A stretch of 64,000 nucleotides of DNA from Quillaja saponaria (taxonomy: Eukaryota; Streptophyta; Magnoliopsida; Fabales; Quillajaceae): the NCBI GenBank assembly GCA_029379385.1, contig CM055608.1:17606350-17670349 (forward strand). Direction: 5' to 3'. The translations under genes and the position numbers were made by a program. The number at the start of each line of letters is the position of its first letter. The stretch's first letter is position 1. Positions 11,493 through 22,768 of the stretch are shown one piece after another. The notes beneath the pieces were generated by a model. The model ran no database searches. It saw only the letters and a list, made by a program, of their open reading frames with translations, and was not told where the DNA came from.

Positions 11493-12746
11493 AATTAAGT
11501 GTGCGGGAGAATTTAGGTTTTTCTTTTCATTAGAATGTGTGTTTATAGGTTCTTTCCAAGAGTTTATGATAATATGTATGTCATGGGCAAAATTAAATTG
11601 AGTTTGAAAAGAGACATAGGTTGATTGAACTAAATTACCTTGCAACTTAGACTTAATTTACATAAGTGATAGGAATTGAAAGGATAGCATGCTAGTTTTG
11701 GTGGACATTTTACCATGTGAATTTTTGAGCCTAAGATTGAATTTTACACTTCAATCTACAATTTTCTTGTTGAATGATATTCATTATGTGATTATGTAAC
11801 TCTAGAACTTACTTTAAATCTTGTTAAGACTACATTAATTCATATGAATGCATGTAAATGATGAAAGCAATAGGGAATACACACTTTAAACATATACAAC
11901 CAACCCAACAAATTTATGCCAATAGTGAGCCTTTTTGAGCTTAATTGTTACTTTGTTAGTTAACCCAGTATATGAGCCTCTACCTTAATGATTGTATCTT
12001 CTACCTTACCTTAGGTTTAGTGAAGAAATCATATACTTGTCTAGTGACTGCTGCTGAAGTTATAAAGGAAAAAGTGGAAAAACATGGAGAAATATGAGCA
12101 TGAATTTCAAGTTTCTCTTTAGTATTTAATTTGAATGTTTTTGTGTTCTGTACAAAATAAGAGAAGAAAAAAGGAAGAAAAAGAAAAATAGGAGAAGAAA
12201 GAAAGATGCAGCATTCTAAGTGATAAAAAGATATGCAAGCGAAGTGCTAAAAGCATCAGAGCATCAAAGATATATGGGTTCACATGCTTATGTGCTCAAG
12301 TTTATGTTTTGATTGCTCTATTAACTTCTTTGGTGTTTACATTTTTCTTTCCATTTTGCTCTATACCATGTCCCTAACCCCGTTACAACCAGTGATAGAC
12401 CTTCTGATTTGTGTTGCATATGATCTAAGTAGTGGAAACTAGATGGACAAGCAAGCCTATGGTAGAGCATTTTTACTAAATGAATCAGAGTGAAAATTCT
12501 TAACCTTGAAACACTTGAGAGTTTGAGAGATTGCCATGTGAGAATCTATCAATTTAGTATGTTTGATTTTCAATGATGTTTCAACGAAAATTTGTTCATG
12601 ATATTTTATGATTCTTTTGATTTTTAGTTATGTTCTTTGCTTATGATTTATGCATTCTCTCATACCTTTGGAAGGTTAGAAGAGTGAGATCAATTGTTAG
12701 TTCTTGTTTTACTCGAGAACGGGTAAAAGCTAAGTGTGGTGGAATT
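11493..12746 (+). mobile_element. 3' spacer and polypurine tract of the Athila/Tat-like element
   Basis: Non-coding interior that continues the gypsy element after the solo LTR insertion. It begins with AAGTGTGCGGGAGAA, a family hallmark. It ends with CTCGAGAACGGGTAAAAGCTAAG and the polypurine tract GTGTGGTGGAATT at 12734-12746, which corresponds to TTTGGGGGAATT in better-kept relatives. No env-like or other frame is convincing. Confidence 0.75.
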
Positions 12747-13666
12747 TGATAGGTGTTTAATAAGCCTTAATTTCATTGATTCTTAGTTGTTGTTTTGAGT
12801 ATGACTTTGTGCAAATGAATTTATAAATGTTTATTTTTGATTTTAGGTGTTGAATTTAAGTGAAGGAAACATTTGTTGGATAAATGGAACAAAATTATCA
12901 TAAAATGAGTAAAAGAGGAAGTCAAAAGAGCTCTAAATAAAGATGGGTTAGATTGGTGCATGGCCTAGGGCCCTGTAAGTCATGAAAGCCCGTATAATAT
13001 TCTACAGGAATTAATCTCCAACCACTCCATGGAATCCAAACACTATGGGAATTAATGGATAACCATTAATTGATATACATGGATGGATAAACATTAATGG
13101 ATATATATATATATTATTGTATAAACTTCCCAATCCAATTGGTATGAGGATAACAAGCATATCTTGTATTTGGACCTATTTTGAAGGCAAATTAAGAGTC
13201 TCGATCCATGGAAGAGTCCCAGCTAACCAGAGGCTCTAATCCAAAAAAGGACTTCAAGTTAAATTTGAAATCCATAAGTTATTTTCTCTCTTCTAATAAG
13301 CCTATAAATTCTCTTATCTTAGGAGAGTTTTAGATACTAATTATTTAAGACTCAAAAATGGTTTTTAGAATTTCCATATTGTTTTCAGTTTTGTAATAAG
13401 TTGCTAAATTCCTTTCTACCTATAAAAAGGAGGATTGAAGCCTGTGGGATTACATTTTAAGATCTGATTTGTTCTTCATTTTAGTTTAAATATTCAATTC
13501 AGATATCCTATGTTTTTCTATTATATTTGTCATGGTTGTATGTTCAAATGATTAGGTGCGCAACTAATTGATTAAACTATATTACCTATTGCTAGTTCAA
13601 GAGAATTAAGTTCGTAATTGTTTGATGATTCTAACATAAGTAGTGAATAGTAGTTTATAATTGCTA
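12747..13666 (+). mobile_element. 3' LTR of the Athila/Tat-like element, 3' truncated
   Basis: It begins TGATAGGTGTTTAATAAGCC directly after the polypurine tract. Its last 60 bases match window positions 1-65 (GATGATTCTAACATA and TAGTTTATAATTGCT). The match stops abruptly at 13665-13666, where inverted integrase sequence begins, so the terminal ~500 bp of the LTR is missing or displaced. A TA tract lies at about 13099-13116. Confidence 0.8.
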
Positions 13667-14036
13667 TGATGAAAGTTCAGCTTCTTGATGGTCCAATAGG
13701 CATTGTGTTCCAACTCAACTGATAAATGACAAGCTTTGCCAAAAACCAATCAATATGGTGACATACCTATGGGAGTCTTACAAGCCATATGGTATGCCCA
13801 TAGTCCATTGTCCAATCTCTTAGACCAATCCTTTCTAGAAGGACATACCATTTTCCCCAATATCCTCTTGATTTCCCAGTTGGAAACTTTAGGTTGTGCG
13901 CTTGATTGTGGATGGTATACCAATCCTACCTTGTGAGTGACCCTGTATTTGGCAAGTAAGGCCCCTACTTGTTTGTTGCAAAAGTTGGACACTTCATCAC
14001 TAATGATGGCTCTGAGTGTGCCAAAGTCCAACTAGT
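13667..14036 (-). pseudogene. Ty3-gypsy integrase core fragment, inverted
   Basis: The minus-strand frame 14031-13750 gives FGTLRAIISDE, FCNKQVGALLAKYRVTHKV, YHPQSSAQ and KTPIGMSPY, the classic end of the gypsy integrase catalytic core, with IISDE holding the second catalytic Asp and the usual Glu lying further on (EIKRIL). A frameshift follows, and the match continues to 13674 (LSVEL, YWTIKKLNF). Upstream motifs (first catalytic Asp, zinc finger) are absent. It lies head-on against the truncated 3' LTR, so it is either a separate insertion fragment or an inverted piece of a relative. It cannot be active. Confidence 0.9.
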
Positions 14037-14366
14037 CTAAGTATCAAAAAATCCGCAACCCACACCCATAGGTTAAAATGCTACCTGGAAGGTACTTTGG
14101 ATGCAGATGAAGTTGTTGATCAAGATAACTATCAGTGAGTTAAAGATAATGATTAGAATATACTCTTTCTAGCTTTTTTTAATGTGTTCTTGAATAAGTT
14201 AACATGTATTCATGATTCATTTTTGGGCTACTTCTTTCTATATTTTGCTCTTATTTCAATTGATCGTCCCCTTTCTCTATTCTATTTCTTTTATTATTAT
14301 TATTGATTTTCAGGAATTAGAGAGCTGCTCTTTTGATTTGTAACTTAAGTTTATAATATATGGGTC
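14037..14366. other. Unassigned non-coding sequence
   Basis: No known element or gene is recognised. A short plus-strand frame near 14090-14132 reads GTLDADEVVDQDNYQ and ends at a GTGAGT donor-like site. A pyrimidine tract ending TTTTCAG lies near 14307-14314. This could be an exon-intron fragment but is too short to judge. Confidence 0.25.
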
Positions 14367-15227
14367 TGTTCCAGGAGAAATATGGTTGTATTAGCTCCAA
14401 GGCTATACCATATTTGATTTTGATGATAACATGTTTCACTTACAAACTTACCTTTAATTAATTTTAAAAAGCTTGAAATTGTTATTACAGTGCTTTATCT
14501 ATAACTACTCAAACTATCGATATATTTTATATTGTTTTTAATCTCACATATTTTTCTTTCTATATTTTGCTGAGATTAATTGATATCATATTGATTAAAT
14601 ACTTAATTGATATTGATTTTGAAATTGTTCTTAATTGAAGTCAACACTTTGTGATTGATTTAATATTTGAATTTCAAAATTAATTGTGACTTTGTCATAA
14701 AATATATTCCTTCCATATTTGTGTCAATTTCAAATGAAATTAAGTAATTATTTCAAATATATATTCATGACCGATTTATTATGAATTATGCAAATTAGCA
14801 TTTAATGTTAATTGTTATCAAAATTATATTTTTCCTAAAATAACTTGTGCTTGAAATTGAGTTAACTAAATTTGAATTAAACAACTTTTGAGAAATATAA
14901 TTCTATCTATCTTATATTTAGAAATTAGTATTACAATTCATTTTGATTATATTTGATTGATACTAATTCCTAATATTTCTCCAAGTTCTTTCTTGTGTCA
15001 TATTTCAAAAGATGCTTGTGAATTTGCCTTTGCAACACATGAAACTATAATAAACACCAAAAGAAATTGAGAGTTCTTAAAACAAGAAAGTCATAAACAA
15101 AACAGAGATTGATTGAAGCCATACCCAATGAACCAATGACTAGAAACCTAATCATATTCTAATGGCAAGAATATTTAAGTGAAAGAGATTTCATGCTGTC
15201 CACAAGCCATTAATCATGGAAGAAGAC
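14367..15227 (+). mobile_element. SIRE-like Ty1-copia LTR, left part
   Basis: A sequence starting near TGTTCCAGGAG carries the GATTTTGATGATAACATG phrase (about 14416-14433) common near the start of large plant SIRE/Maximus-type copia LTRs. It is interrupted at 15228 by another LTR with target duplication AAGAC and resumes at 21289. The exact start is uncertain and no target duplication was found for it. Confidence 0.45.
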
Positions 15228-15660
15228 TATCATGACCCGAACTGGGGCCATGACCGGTGAATGGATCAACGTGAACACAAGCCCACCATGACCCAAACAA
15301 GCCCACAAAAGTTCTAGAAAACAAAACAAAACTGCAATAGTCCGTCTAAAACTATGACGACCAAAAGGTTGTAACCTTGATATAACAACATCATAATCCA
15401 CAAATGGTCATCAATGACACAAATCATATATCTAAACAGAAGAAAATCCCATAATAAATTTGTAGTGCAGTTTAACTTACAAATATAAAGATACAAACAT
15501 CTAGATATAAAAAGGTACAAATACTATTAGGCCCATACTGAAACAAAGGCTAGGTATACTAAAAAAAAAACTTCACACAGATACCTTCTCCTGAACCAAA
15601 ACTCGAATTTCAAGTTTAGCTATCTGGAAACAAAAACATCAACTAACAAGGGTGAGTCAC

Positions 15661-16070
15661 AAAGCATGAATGATTTACTAATAAACGGTTTACATAAAAA
15701 ATATCATAATACATTTGAAAACAGTTCCCCAAAGCACCAATGAATTACTAATAAACAGTTTACATAAAGATAGGATGATACATTCGAAAACAGTTTCCCC
15801 AAAGTACGAATGATTTACTAATAAATAGTTTACTTAAAAATACAATGATACATTTGAAAATAGTTCCCCAAAAGCACGAATGATTTACCAATAAACAGTT
15901 TACATAAAGATACAATAATACATTTGAAAATGGTTTCCCCAAAGCACGAATGATTCACTAATGAATAGTTTACATAAAGATACAATGATACATTTAAAAA
16001 CGGTTTCCCAAAAGCACAAATGATTTACCAATAAATAGTTTACATAAAGATACAATGAAATATTTTTAAA
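15661..16070. repeat. Tandem array, 70-bp unit, about six copies
   Basis: Units start at 15661, 15731, 15801, 15871, 15941 and 16011, exactly 70 bases apart. Each begins AAAGCACGAATGATTTAC or a close variant and contains AGTTTACATAAAGATACAATG and CATTTGAAAA followed by a short C run. Single-base changes distinguish units but the length is unchanged. The minus-strand frames across it (15760-15942, 15900-16100) are by-products of the repeat. Confidence 0.95.
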
Positions 16071-16496
16071 TGTAAGCAATAAACTGTTATTAACAATCAT
16101 TTGGTGAAAGAATTATAACTGAAATCTTAAAATAAAGTAAATTAACCATTTGTCATAACTATTACGAAAAATACCTATAGGCATTGTACATTATTAGAAC
16201 TATCAAACCATTATATCCATAGAGTACAACGAGTCAACGTGAAACTCCGCTAACTAGGGTGTCAAATCCATCAATTCCAATACAAACAGTTGAACCCATA
16301 GGTTACAACAAGTTAGTGCCAAACCCCCACTAACTAGGGTATCAAGCTCATTACCACATATGTTGGCTCACATACGGGGTTAGGACATCTTTCCCTAACT
16401 AAGTACCATATCCGAAAAATATACTATGCGCACTTAGGCTAACTTGTCATAACCCGATAACTCAAAGTGTACGTTAAAATCTTTGTACATAATTGT

Positions 16497-16498
<2 letters not shown>

Positions 16499-16529
<31 letters not shown>
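16499..16529. repeat. (TA)n microsatellite
   Basis: An uninterrupted TA dinucleotide tract near the 5' end of the plus-strand LTR. A second tract lies at about 16638-16658. Similar tracts sit at the same place in most family A LTRs. Confidence 0.95.
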
Positions 16530-16533
<4 letters not shown>

Positions 16534-17020
16534 AATGATGAATTTATTTACACTAAGAATAGTTATATATAGATTTGATTTAAATACAACTTTAGTGATG
16601 TGAATGATATTGATATACAAAATGAACGGTGGAATAAATATATATATATATATATATCCAGGCAATTTATGTCACATTTTTTCTTTTACTATTATTTTAT
16701 TTGGTCTTTCTTTTGATCTTTTTAGGCTGTTTTCCGTTTTCTTCCTGGGAGTGTTTGACTTCCACATGGTTCTTCCTCCACCGCCATAGGAACACCTAGA
16801 ATTTTCCTCCATTCTTTCTTGTCCAACCAAGCCTTTATGTGCTTAAGAGTTTCATATTTTTTTTTTCTTTCTTATGTTTGCTATATCTTAGGCAATTAGG
16901 TTTGTGGAGGAATTAAAGAAGAGGTTGGCAACCAATAATCCCCTGTTTTAGCTGGGCAGTGGGCATTGAAGTTTTGATAGACAACAAGACGTATGGAGTC
17001 GTGGTGGCTGTGAGAAGTGT

Positions 17021-17036
17021 GGGGGGGGGGGGGGGG
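17021..17036 (+). repeat. Homopolymer of 16 G
   Basis: An unbroken G16 tract in otherwise AT-rich DNA, inside the LTR 16445-19112. It can form a G-quadruplex, and its length is likely to vary between assemblies. Confidence 0.9.
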
Positions 17037-19117
17037 TGATGGAGGTGTAGTAGGGGTTGCCAAAGGTACTGAGCAGGACTGCCGTTTTAGTTGGCCTAGT
17101 ATACCACTTTGACTGTTAGCCAAATTCACCATTCACACCGTGAAAGAACCAAGATTGAAGGCAATAATTGGATAGCAGCTAGGAGACGTGGGGTTGCTGG
17201 GTTGATGGCCGAGAATTTTCTTTCTTTGGGCAGTAGGAAATTAATTTCTTGTATGAGTTAAATTTGCAGCAAATCCTTCTCTATTACTCTTATTTTTCAT
17301 GTAAGGGTAGTGGATAATTTGAAGGCTATTGAATGATTAGTGATGGGCAATTATGGTGAAACAAACTAATGGCTTAAGTGAATAAACGGTATTACTATTT
17401 ATGCTTAATAATAGTGATTTAGTACAAAAGAAATACTTGGTGTGTTGAATATGGAAAATTTCAGTATGCAGGGAAATCTATATAAAGTGAGTATGTTAGA
17501 ATTACTTAGGTAATTAGTTAAACCTCAATTAAATTAAGTTATATAATTGCATGTTATTAAATTAAATTAGAACACTAGAGTAAAGATATTTAATCAAATA
17601 GTTTATATATGATGAGTTAAAAAGGTTAAACCTAACCGTGAGTGTCTTATTAGCTTAATTGCCATATGTGACTCAAGTTATGAATAATTAGTAAGTTAAG
17701 TTAGGGAGTATTTGAATTAAAAATTGGAGGATGAATAAAAGTTAAGAAAATAAGGAATAGTGATAAATCATAGGAATTAGAAGGAAAATATATTTTAGAA
17801 TAAAAAAAATTTAAGGAAATTTAGATATTATTATAAATATAGAAATTGATTACATAAATATCCTTAGAAATAATACGTTGAAATTCATGGAATTAGTTAT
17901 GAAATAATTACTTTAAATAATACATGAATTCATGATTTTCATCTTCCAAGCGTGTCGAGAATATTCCGACACCATCACAGCCTAGATGGACTGACGAATC
18001 ACGTACTTGAGCGGTGAATGAATTTTGTGCTTTATGGTTACTATATTATTGTGTGCAATTATGTGTATACTTGAATTTAATGAGTTATACTAAAAACTAA
18101 GCAAATGAATGATTTTAGTGATTTAATTGGATGACATGTGATTGACATTGACTGTGGTTGATAAGGGCCAACAACATGAAAATTTTATGCAAAATGGTTT
18201 TCATTTCTGAAATTTAAGTCCAAGTGCACCTAGGCAATTTGAATTTGAAAGTTGATATGAGTTATTTTGATTTTGACAACTATTTTGAAAACAATTGGAG
18301 TGCTCAGCCCTGGTGGGATAAATTTGTGTACGGAGATTCACTTGTTGTGCTGGCACGTAAATGTCCGGTGGGGGAAGATATTGTTGTGCAAGGCTGAGTT
18401 ACTCGTTGGCCCTTTATTTGTTAAATTGTTTGTTGGTTGTTTGGTTGGTTAAATGGTTTGAACAATATGTTGTAACTTGTGATTGTATGAAAGTCTTGAT
18501 TTCGTACGTGCATAAGTAATTCAATTATGGGTTCAAACTATGATATATGTGATGTGTGATGCTGGTACCCTTAGGGTAAACAATTTGCTCACTGAGTCTC
18601 TATGACTCACTCATTCCTTTGTGGTTGTTTTTCTTTAGTTTTCAGGAAATCACTGGTGATTGCTATAGGGTTGCTACCTGCCGACCTTACTATGGCAATA
18701 TTTCTAATATCGCATACTTAGAGGGTAAAGGATGCCACTTACAGTCACCATAGGAGCTATGCATAACTGTTATATGTATATACTGAGTTCACTATGGTAA
18801 TCACATGTTTTGTCAGGAGCAGAGCTCCTTCGTATATTCAGATATTATAATTTACTATTGACTTGGTAAGCGGGTTGTTTGTATATGTTACGGTACGTTC
18901 CACCGTATGGGGAACCTCTACCAATGTTTTCAGTAGTCGGTTATATTTATTTTATCAATATCAGATTCTATTCTACCTTTATAATATATTTTGGTAATCT
19001 TAACTATAAAGTGTTTTTAAGTTGTGATGCATATTACTTGAATAATCAGGGTCACGGGGGTATGAACACTCATTTCCCCGGCCAGTCATACCTCCATTTT
19101 GGGGGTGTGACATAACT

Positions 19118-21283
19118 ATACCTCATTAGCTAAAGTGTTTTGACAAGTACCATTCCATAAAGAAATTTGAAAGAAAAATAGAATACTTGAATAAAAAAGT
19201 TATGCCAAGATGAAAACTAAGAAAATCAATAGAAGCATCTCCAGCATCATTATCTAAATAACAAACATTCTGATATTTACTTTCTAAATCAAAATAAGTC
19301 TATCAAATCCTCAAATACAGTTATGCACTAATAGTCAAAATAAAAAATATCAACTTTCATTTCAAGTGGCAATTTTAATTTCAGATCTATTCAAAGCATA
19401 TGTCCAATGAAACTTATCAAATAAGAGAGGATAAAATGTTAAAATGCTTGTCCCCGATGACTATGTTCAAGAATGTAAAATAACTAATAATGATATCCAC
19501 GTATGCATAAGTGATTGAAAATGGATCTTTAAAATATTTAATGGTTCAAATACGCTTTCAAAATCATTTACTTAAAACTAGTTTGAATAGTTTCAAAGAT
19601 CAAAAGTCAAGTTTAAGTAAAACATGTTTATACAAGAAGTAGGATCCGAATTGAAAATTAATGATGTATGTGGTGAGTACAATGAAAACACTACACTAGG
19701 AACTATCCACTCATAGTACAAGTGAAGCTTCCAAGAATGTTAGGATCCAAAAGTCGCCCAACCAAAGGTGTGGGAGTCTCCAACGAGCCTATACCAATTG
19801 TAAACAAGATTCTGGAATAATTAACAAGAGTTAACAAGAGTTTTAGGAACTAAATGACAATACTAATAGAATAGGAATAATGAGTTCCCCACAAAACCCG
19901 AATTCTAAGTTAACCCCAAATAACGCATTCTAACCCACAAGTAAACATCCAAATCCAACAAATTCCAAAAGTGGCTAAAACGTGCTAAATAAACCTTAGT
20001 GAGCTCAAACGAAAAGTATATAGATATACCATAGCTAAAACATATTATAAATAACAATATTCTTAAAGTTTAGAAAACAAACGAAAATAGTCATTTCAAA
20101 GAGTTTTCTGAATCCGACAATTTCAAAGTATGTTTTAGAATTACCCATTTACCCAAATCAACCCAAAAATTTCATTTCCCACACTTATAACAACGTACAA
20201 TTCAAAAATCTCAAAACTTGAATTTATACAATTTTCATATTTAGTTCCCAACCAATATTCTAATTATTTTAATGTTCACAACCAAATGCCCACACAAATA
20301 ACCAAGACTTAATTCATGGAAATTCCAATAAGTAAGATTATACTAGGATTTCTAATTTGTGTAAAACAATAGAAATTTAAATAACCCATAATTTAATTCA
20401 AGAGAACACAATTTCATTTGCACTTTCAAGCTCACAAGTAAAGGAATTAGCCTATTATAATGCAAAAAAATTCAAGAGTACAAGAAGGACCCATAGGCTA
20501 CTAATTTACTTTGATGATTTGGGGTAGTTTGGGTGCAAAATAGGAGCTCGAATGGTCACCCTAAGTGGCTAGAAAATAGAGCAAAAACAGATTGAAAGCA
20601 GCCCAAAAAATGAGCTAAAATAGGGGCTGTTTTGGGTGGATTTTAGGAGCTATTTTGGGTTGCTATTTAGAGCTGGAAATAGGCCTGAAATGGAGGAGAA
20701 AGGGGGCTGGAACAGCCACTGAACTTAGCTGAAAAACAGACTAAAAGTTGGCCAAATTCGAGTAGAATTTCTTAGCTGTTTTAGGAGTTGTTTAGGACTA
20801 AAATGGAAGGAGGTTAGGATGATTTTTGAGGGGGAAATGAGGGTGATTTTTATCTAGAAGTAAGGTGTGTTTCAACTTCAGTGGAGGAGAAGAAGATGAA
20901 ATAAAGGAGAAAAGCTACACAGGTGGAGAGGGAGGAAAGGGAAAAGGAAGAGAGAGAAATAAGAGAAAAGGGAAAGGGGAAAAAGAAAAAGAAAATGTGG
21001 ACGGGGACCATTGTCTTCTATTGTGTTGTTTAAAAAGATTTACGAAGTTAAAATTCAAAAATAGGTTCCCAAAGTTTTACCCGATTTAATGTAAACTCTC
21101 AAAAGTGTAAATGTTTAAGTTTAAAAACCTTGTACTATTTAAATCATTTAAATATAATTTAGTTTTTGTGTACAATGAAAGTATTCAAAATGGTTTTTGT
21201 AGCTCACTAAGTTATTTTAGTGGGTTCAAAATATTCAAAAATAGCTCACTAATTGCGCCCAGTTGAAATAATGGGTCATCATA
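19118..21283. other. Right part of the second-family solo LTR, non-coding
   Basis: Continuation of the LTR interrupted at 16444. It is AT-rich, with a G/A-rich segment 20560-21000. The frame 20865-21089 is a low-complexity Lys/Glu/Gly-rich by-product of that segment. No gene is visible. Confidence 0.6.
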
Positions 21284-21288
21284 AAGAC

Positions 21289-22200
21289 CAAATTACAAAT
21301 GGCTATATCCAATGATCAAAATTTGTAAAGACTATAAAAGGACAATCAAGACAATGCAACAATATACAAGAACAAGTCAAACAATCAATCTTGAGCTATC
21401 AACCTACATCCTTCTTGTTATCATTCTCTTAGAGCCAACATCTGTCCTAAGTGAGAGGGTTGTATTTGAACCATTTATTGTAAAAGAGCTTTACTTTTAT
21501 CCAAATCCAAATGAAGTGAAAGGTGAAGTTATCTCCTAGGTTGAGTGAAGACCTAAATTGTAAGGGGAGGTTATTTCCTGAGTCGAGTAAAGATCCAAAC
21601 TAGGGAAGTTATTCCTTGGATCTAGTGAATATCCTAAACTAGTATTGGGGGAGTTGTTCCCAATCCCACTATTTGTAAGGTTACAAAAGTATTAGTGAAA
21701 ACTTTCTAAAATATGAACTTAGAAGACTGGATGTAGGCTTAAGCTGAACTTGTACAAATTTTGTGTGTTTGATATCTCTTTCTTTACCTCTTTACTTTGC
21801 ACTTTACTTTAAGTTCATTACTTGTGCAAGTTATCTATACTATTTTTTTTTATTTAACATCAAACTGAGTTAAAGTTGATAGCTTCATATCTCTAGCTTT
21901 TCAATGACTTTAATTGATACAGCCTTAACGTAGTCCAAAATTTGATTTGACTTAATGTTCTTAACTACTTGTGCTCAAACTTCTAATTTACTCTACTAAG
22001 TGTGTTACAGCTTTGCATATAACTCATGCTTTAACTTATAAGCTTTACTTACATCTTTGTTTTATTTATCTAAGTTTTGCTTTGTGCTTTAGCTTACTTA
22101 AACAAGTTTTTGAATTATAGTTTATTTTTATTATACTTGATTAATTTGTGCAAAAGTTTTCTCCAAAGAGTTAGAGTCTAAATGTTTGGGTGTTTTCAGA
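21289..22200 (+). mobile_element. SIRE-like Ty1-copia LTR, right part
   Basis: Resumes the copia LTR split at 15228. It contains three related ~45-bp phrases (about 21522-21655: AAGTTATCTCCTAGG, GGTTATTTCCTGAG and AAGTTATTCCTTGG, each followed by a GTGAA/GTAAAGA and CCTAAACT-type phrase). Then comes GACTGGATGTAGGCTTAAGC near 21728-21747, the usual '(G)TGGA(C/T)GTAGGC...GCCGAAC' phrase of SIRE LTRs. The right boundary is uncertain. Confidence 0.55.
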
Positions 22201-22763
22201 AATTACTTTTTGAAGTTTTAGATCATGTGTAATTTACTGAAATTTTGATGCTTATATTATATTTTAGTTTTTCAATTAGGCATTTATTTAGATATTGAAA
22301 AATATTTAGATGCATGAGTTTTATTTACTTTTGTTTTCTTTAGTGTCATTGAGAAATGGTTAGAACAAAATTTGTTTTTACTTTGTAGAAATTCACTTTG
22401 GTAGCTTTGTTAATGTCATGAACGTATATACAAGTTTTTTCAGAAGTCCAAGATTTTTTTTTTCTTTTTAGATCATGAAAACTCCAAGTTTAAGACAAAT
22501 AATTTTATTTTTTTTCTCTTGTGGTAAACAGATCTTAACACTTTTTATGACATCAAAATTCTTAATTTGTAAGCGCCTTTTATGCATAACTCATTAGCTT
22601 AGAATGAAAATCTTGTATGCAATATAAAATAACCAAGTTATATACTGTCGTAATTATTTTACTTTTTTGTTTAAAATCTTGCATGTAGTATGCTTTCATG
22701 ATTCTCTTTTGCTTTTTGTCTTCTCATCTTATTATCTCAAACAGTTATGGAGAGAACAAGATC
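22201..22763. other. Unassigned non-coding sequence
   Basis: AT-rich with T-rich runs. I see no frame, motif or repeat I can name. It may be the end of the copia element or the host locus. Confidence 0.3.
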
Positions 22764-22768
22764 CTCAC

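Larger units (their letters stand above)
16445..19112 (+). mobile_element. Family A solo LTR, plus strand
   Basis: A 2668-bp LTR from TGTCATAACCCGATAAC to GGGGGTGTGACA, with target duplication TAACT at 16440-16444 and 19113-19117. In order it has: two TA microsatellites, a pyrimidine-rich stretch (16680-16880), a run of 16 G (17021-17036), the GC-rich block (about 18297-18412) and the hairpin module (18563-18610). No captured gene is recognised. It is nested in the solo LTR 15228-21283. Confidence 0.93.
15228..21283. mobile_element. Solo LTR of a second family (TATCATGACCC...GGGTCATCATA)
   Basis: Inverted termini TATCATGACCC (15228) and GGGTCATCATA (21283) are flanked by the 5-bp target duplication AAGAC at 15223-15227 and 21284-21288. 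Without the nested family A LTR it is about 3.4 kb. The termini look like TGTCATGACCC...GGGTCATGACA in which both outer dinucleotides decayed by C-to-T changes. It contains the 70-bp tandem array (15661-16070) and a purine-rich plus-strand stretch (20860-21000). No coding domain is visible. Orientation is unclear because the ends are palindromic to each other. Confidence 0.8.

Noticed and set aside
14090..14330. Exon-intron fragment of a captured gene (GTLDADEVVDQDNYQ with donor and acceptor)
   Set aside because: Only about 15 codons, with no family recognised. Kept as a remark in the region entry rather than as a gene.
15760..16100. Two minus-strand frames with similar repeated peptides
   Set aside because: They are translations of the 70-bp tandem repeat. 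The similarity comes from the DNA repeat, with frame changes because 70 is not a multiple of three.
20865..21089. Lys/Glu/Gly-rich 74-residue frame
   Set aside because: Low-complexity purine-rich LTR sequence, with no start context or homologue recognised.
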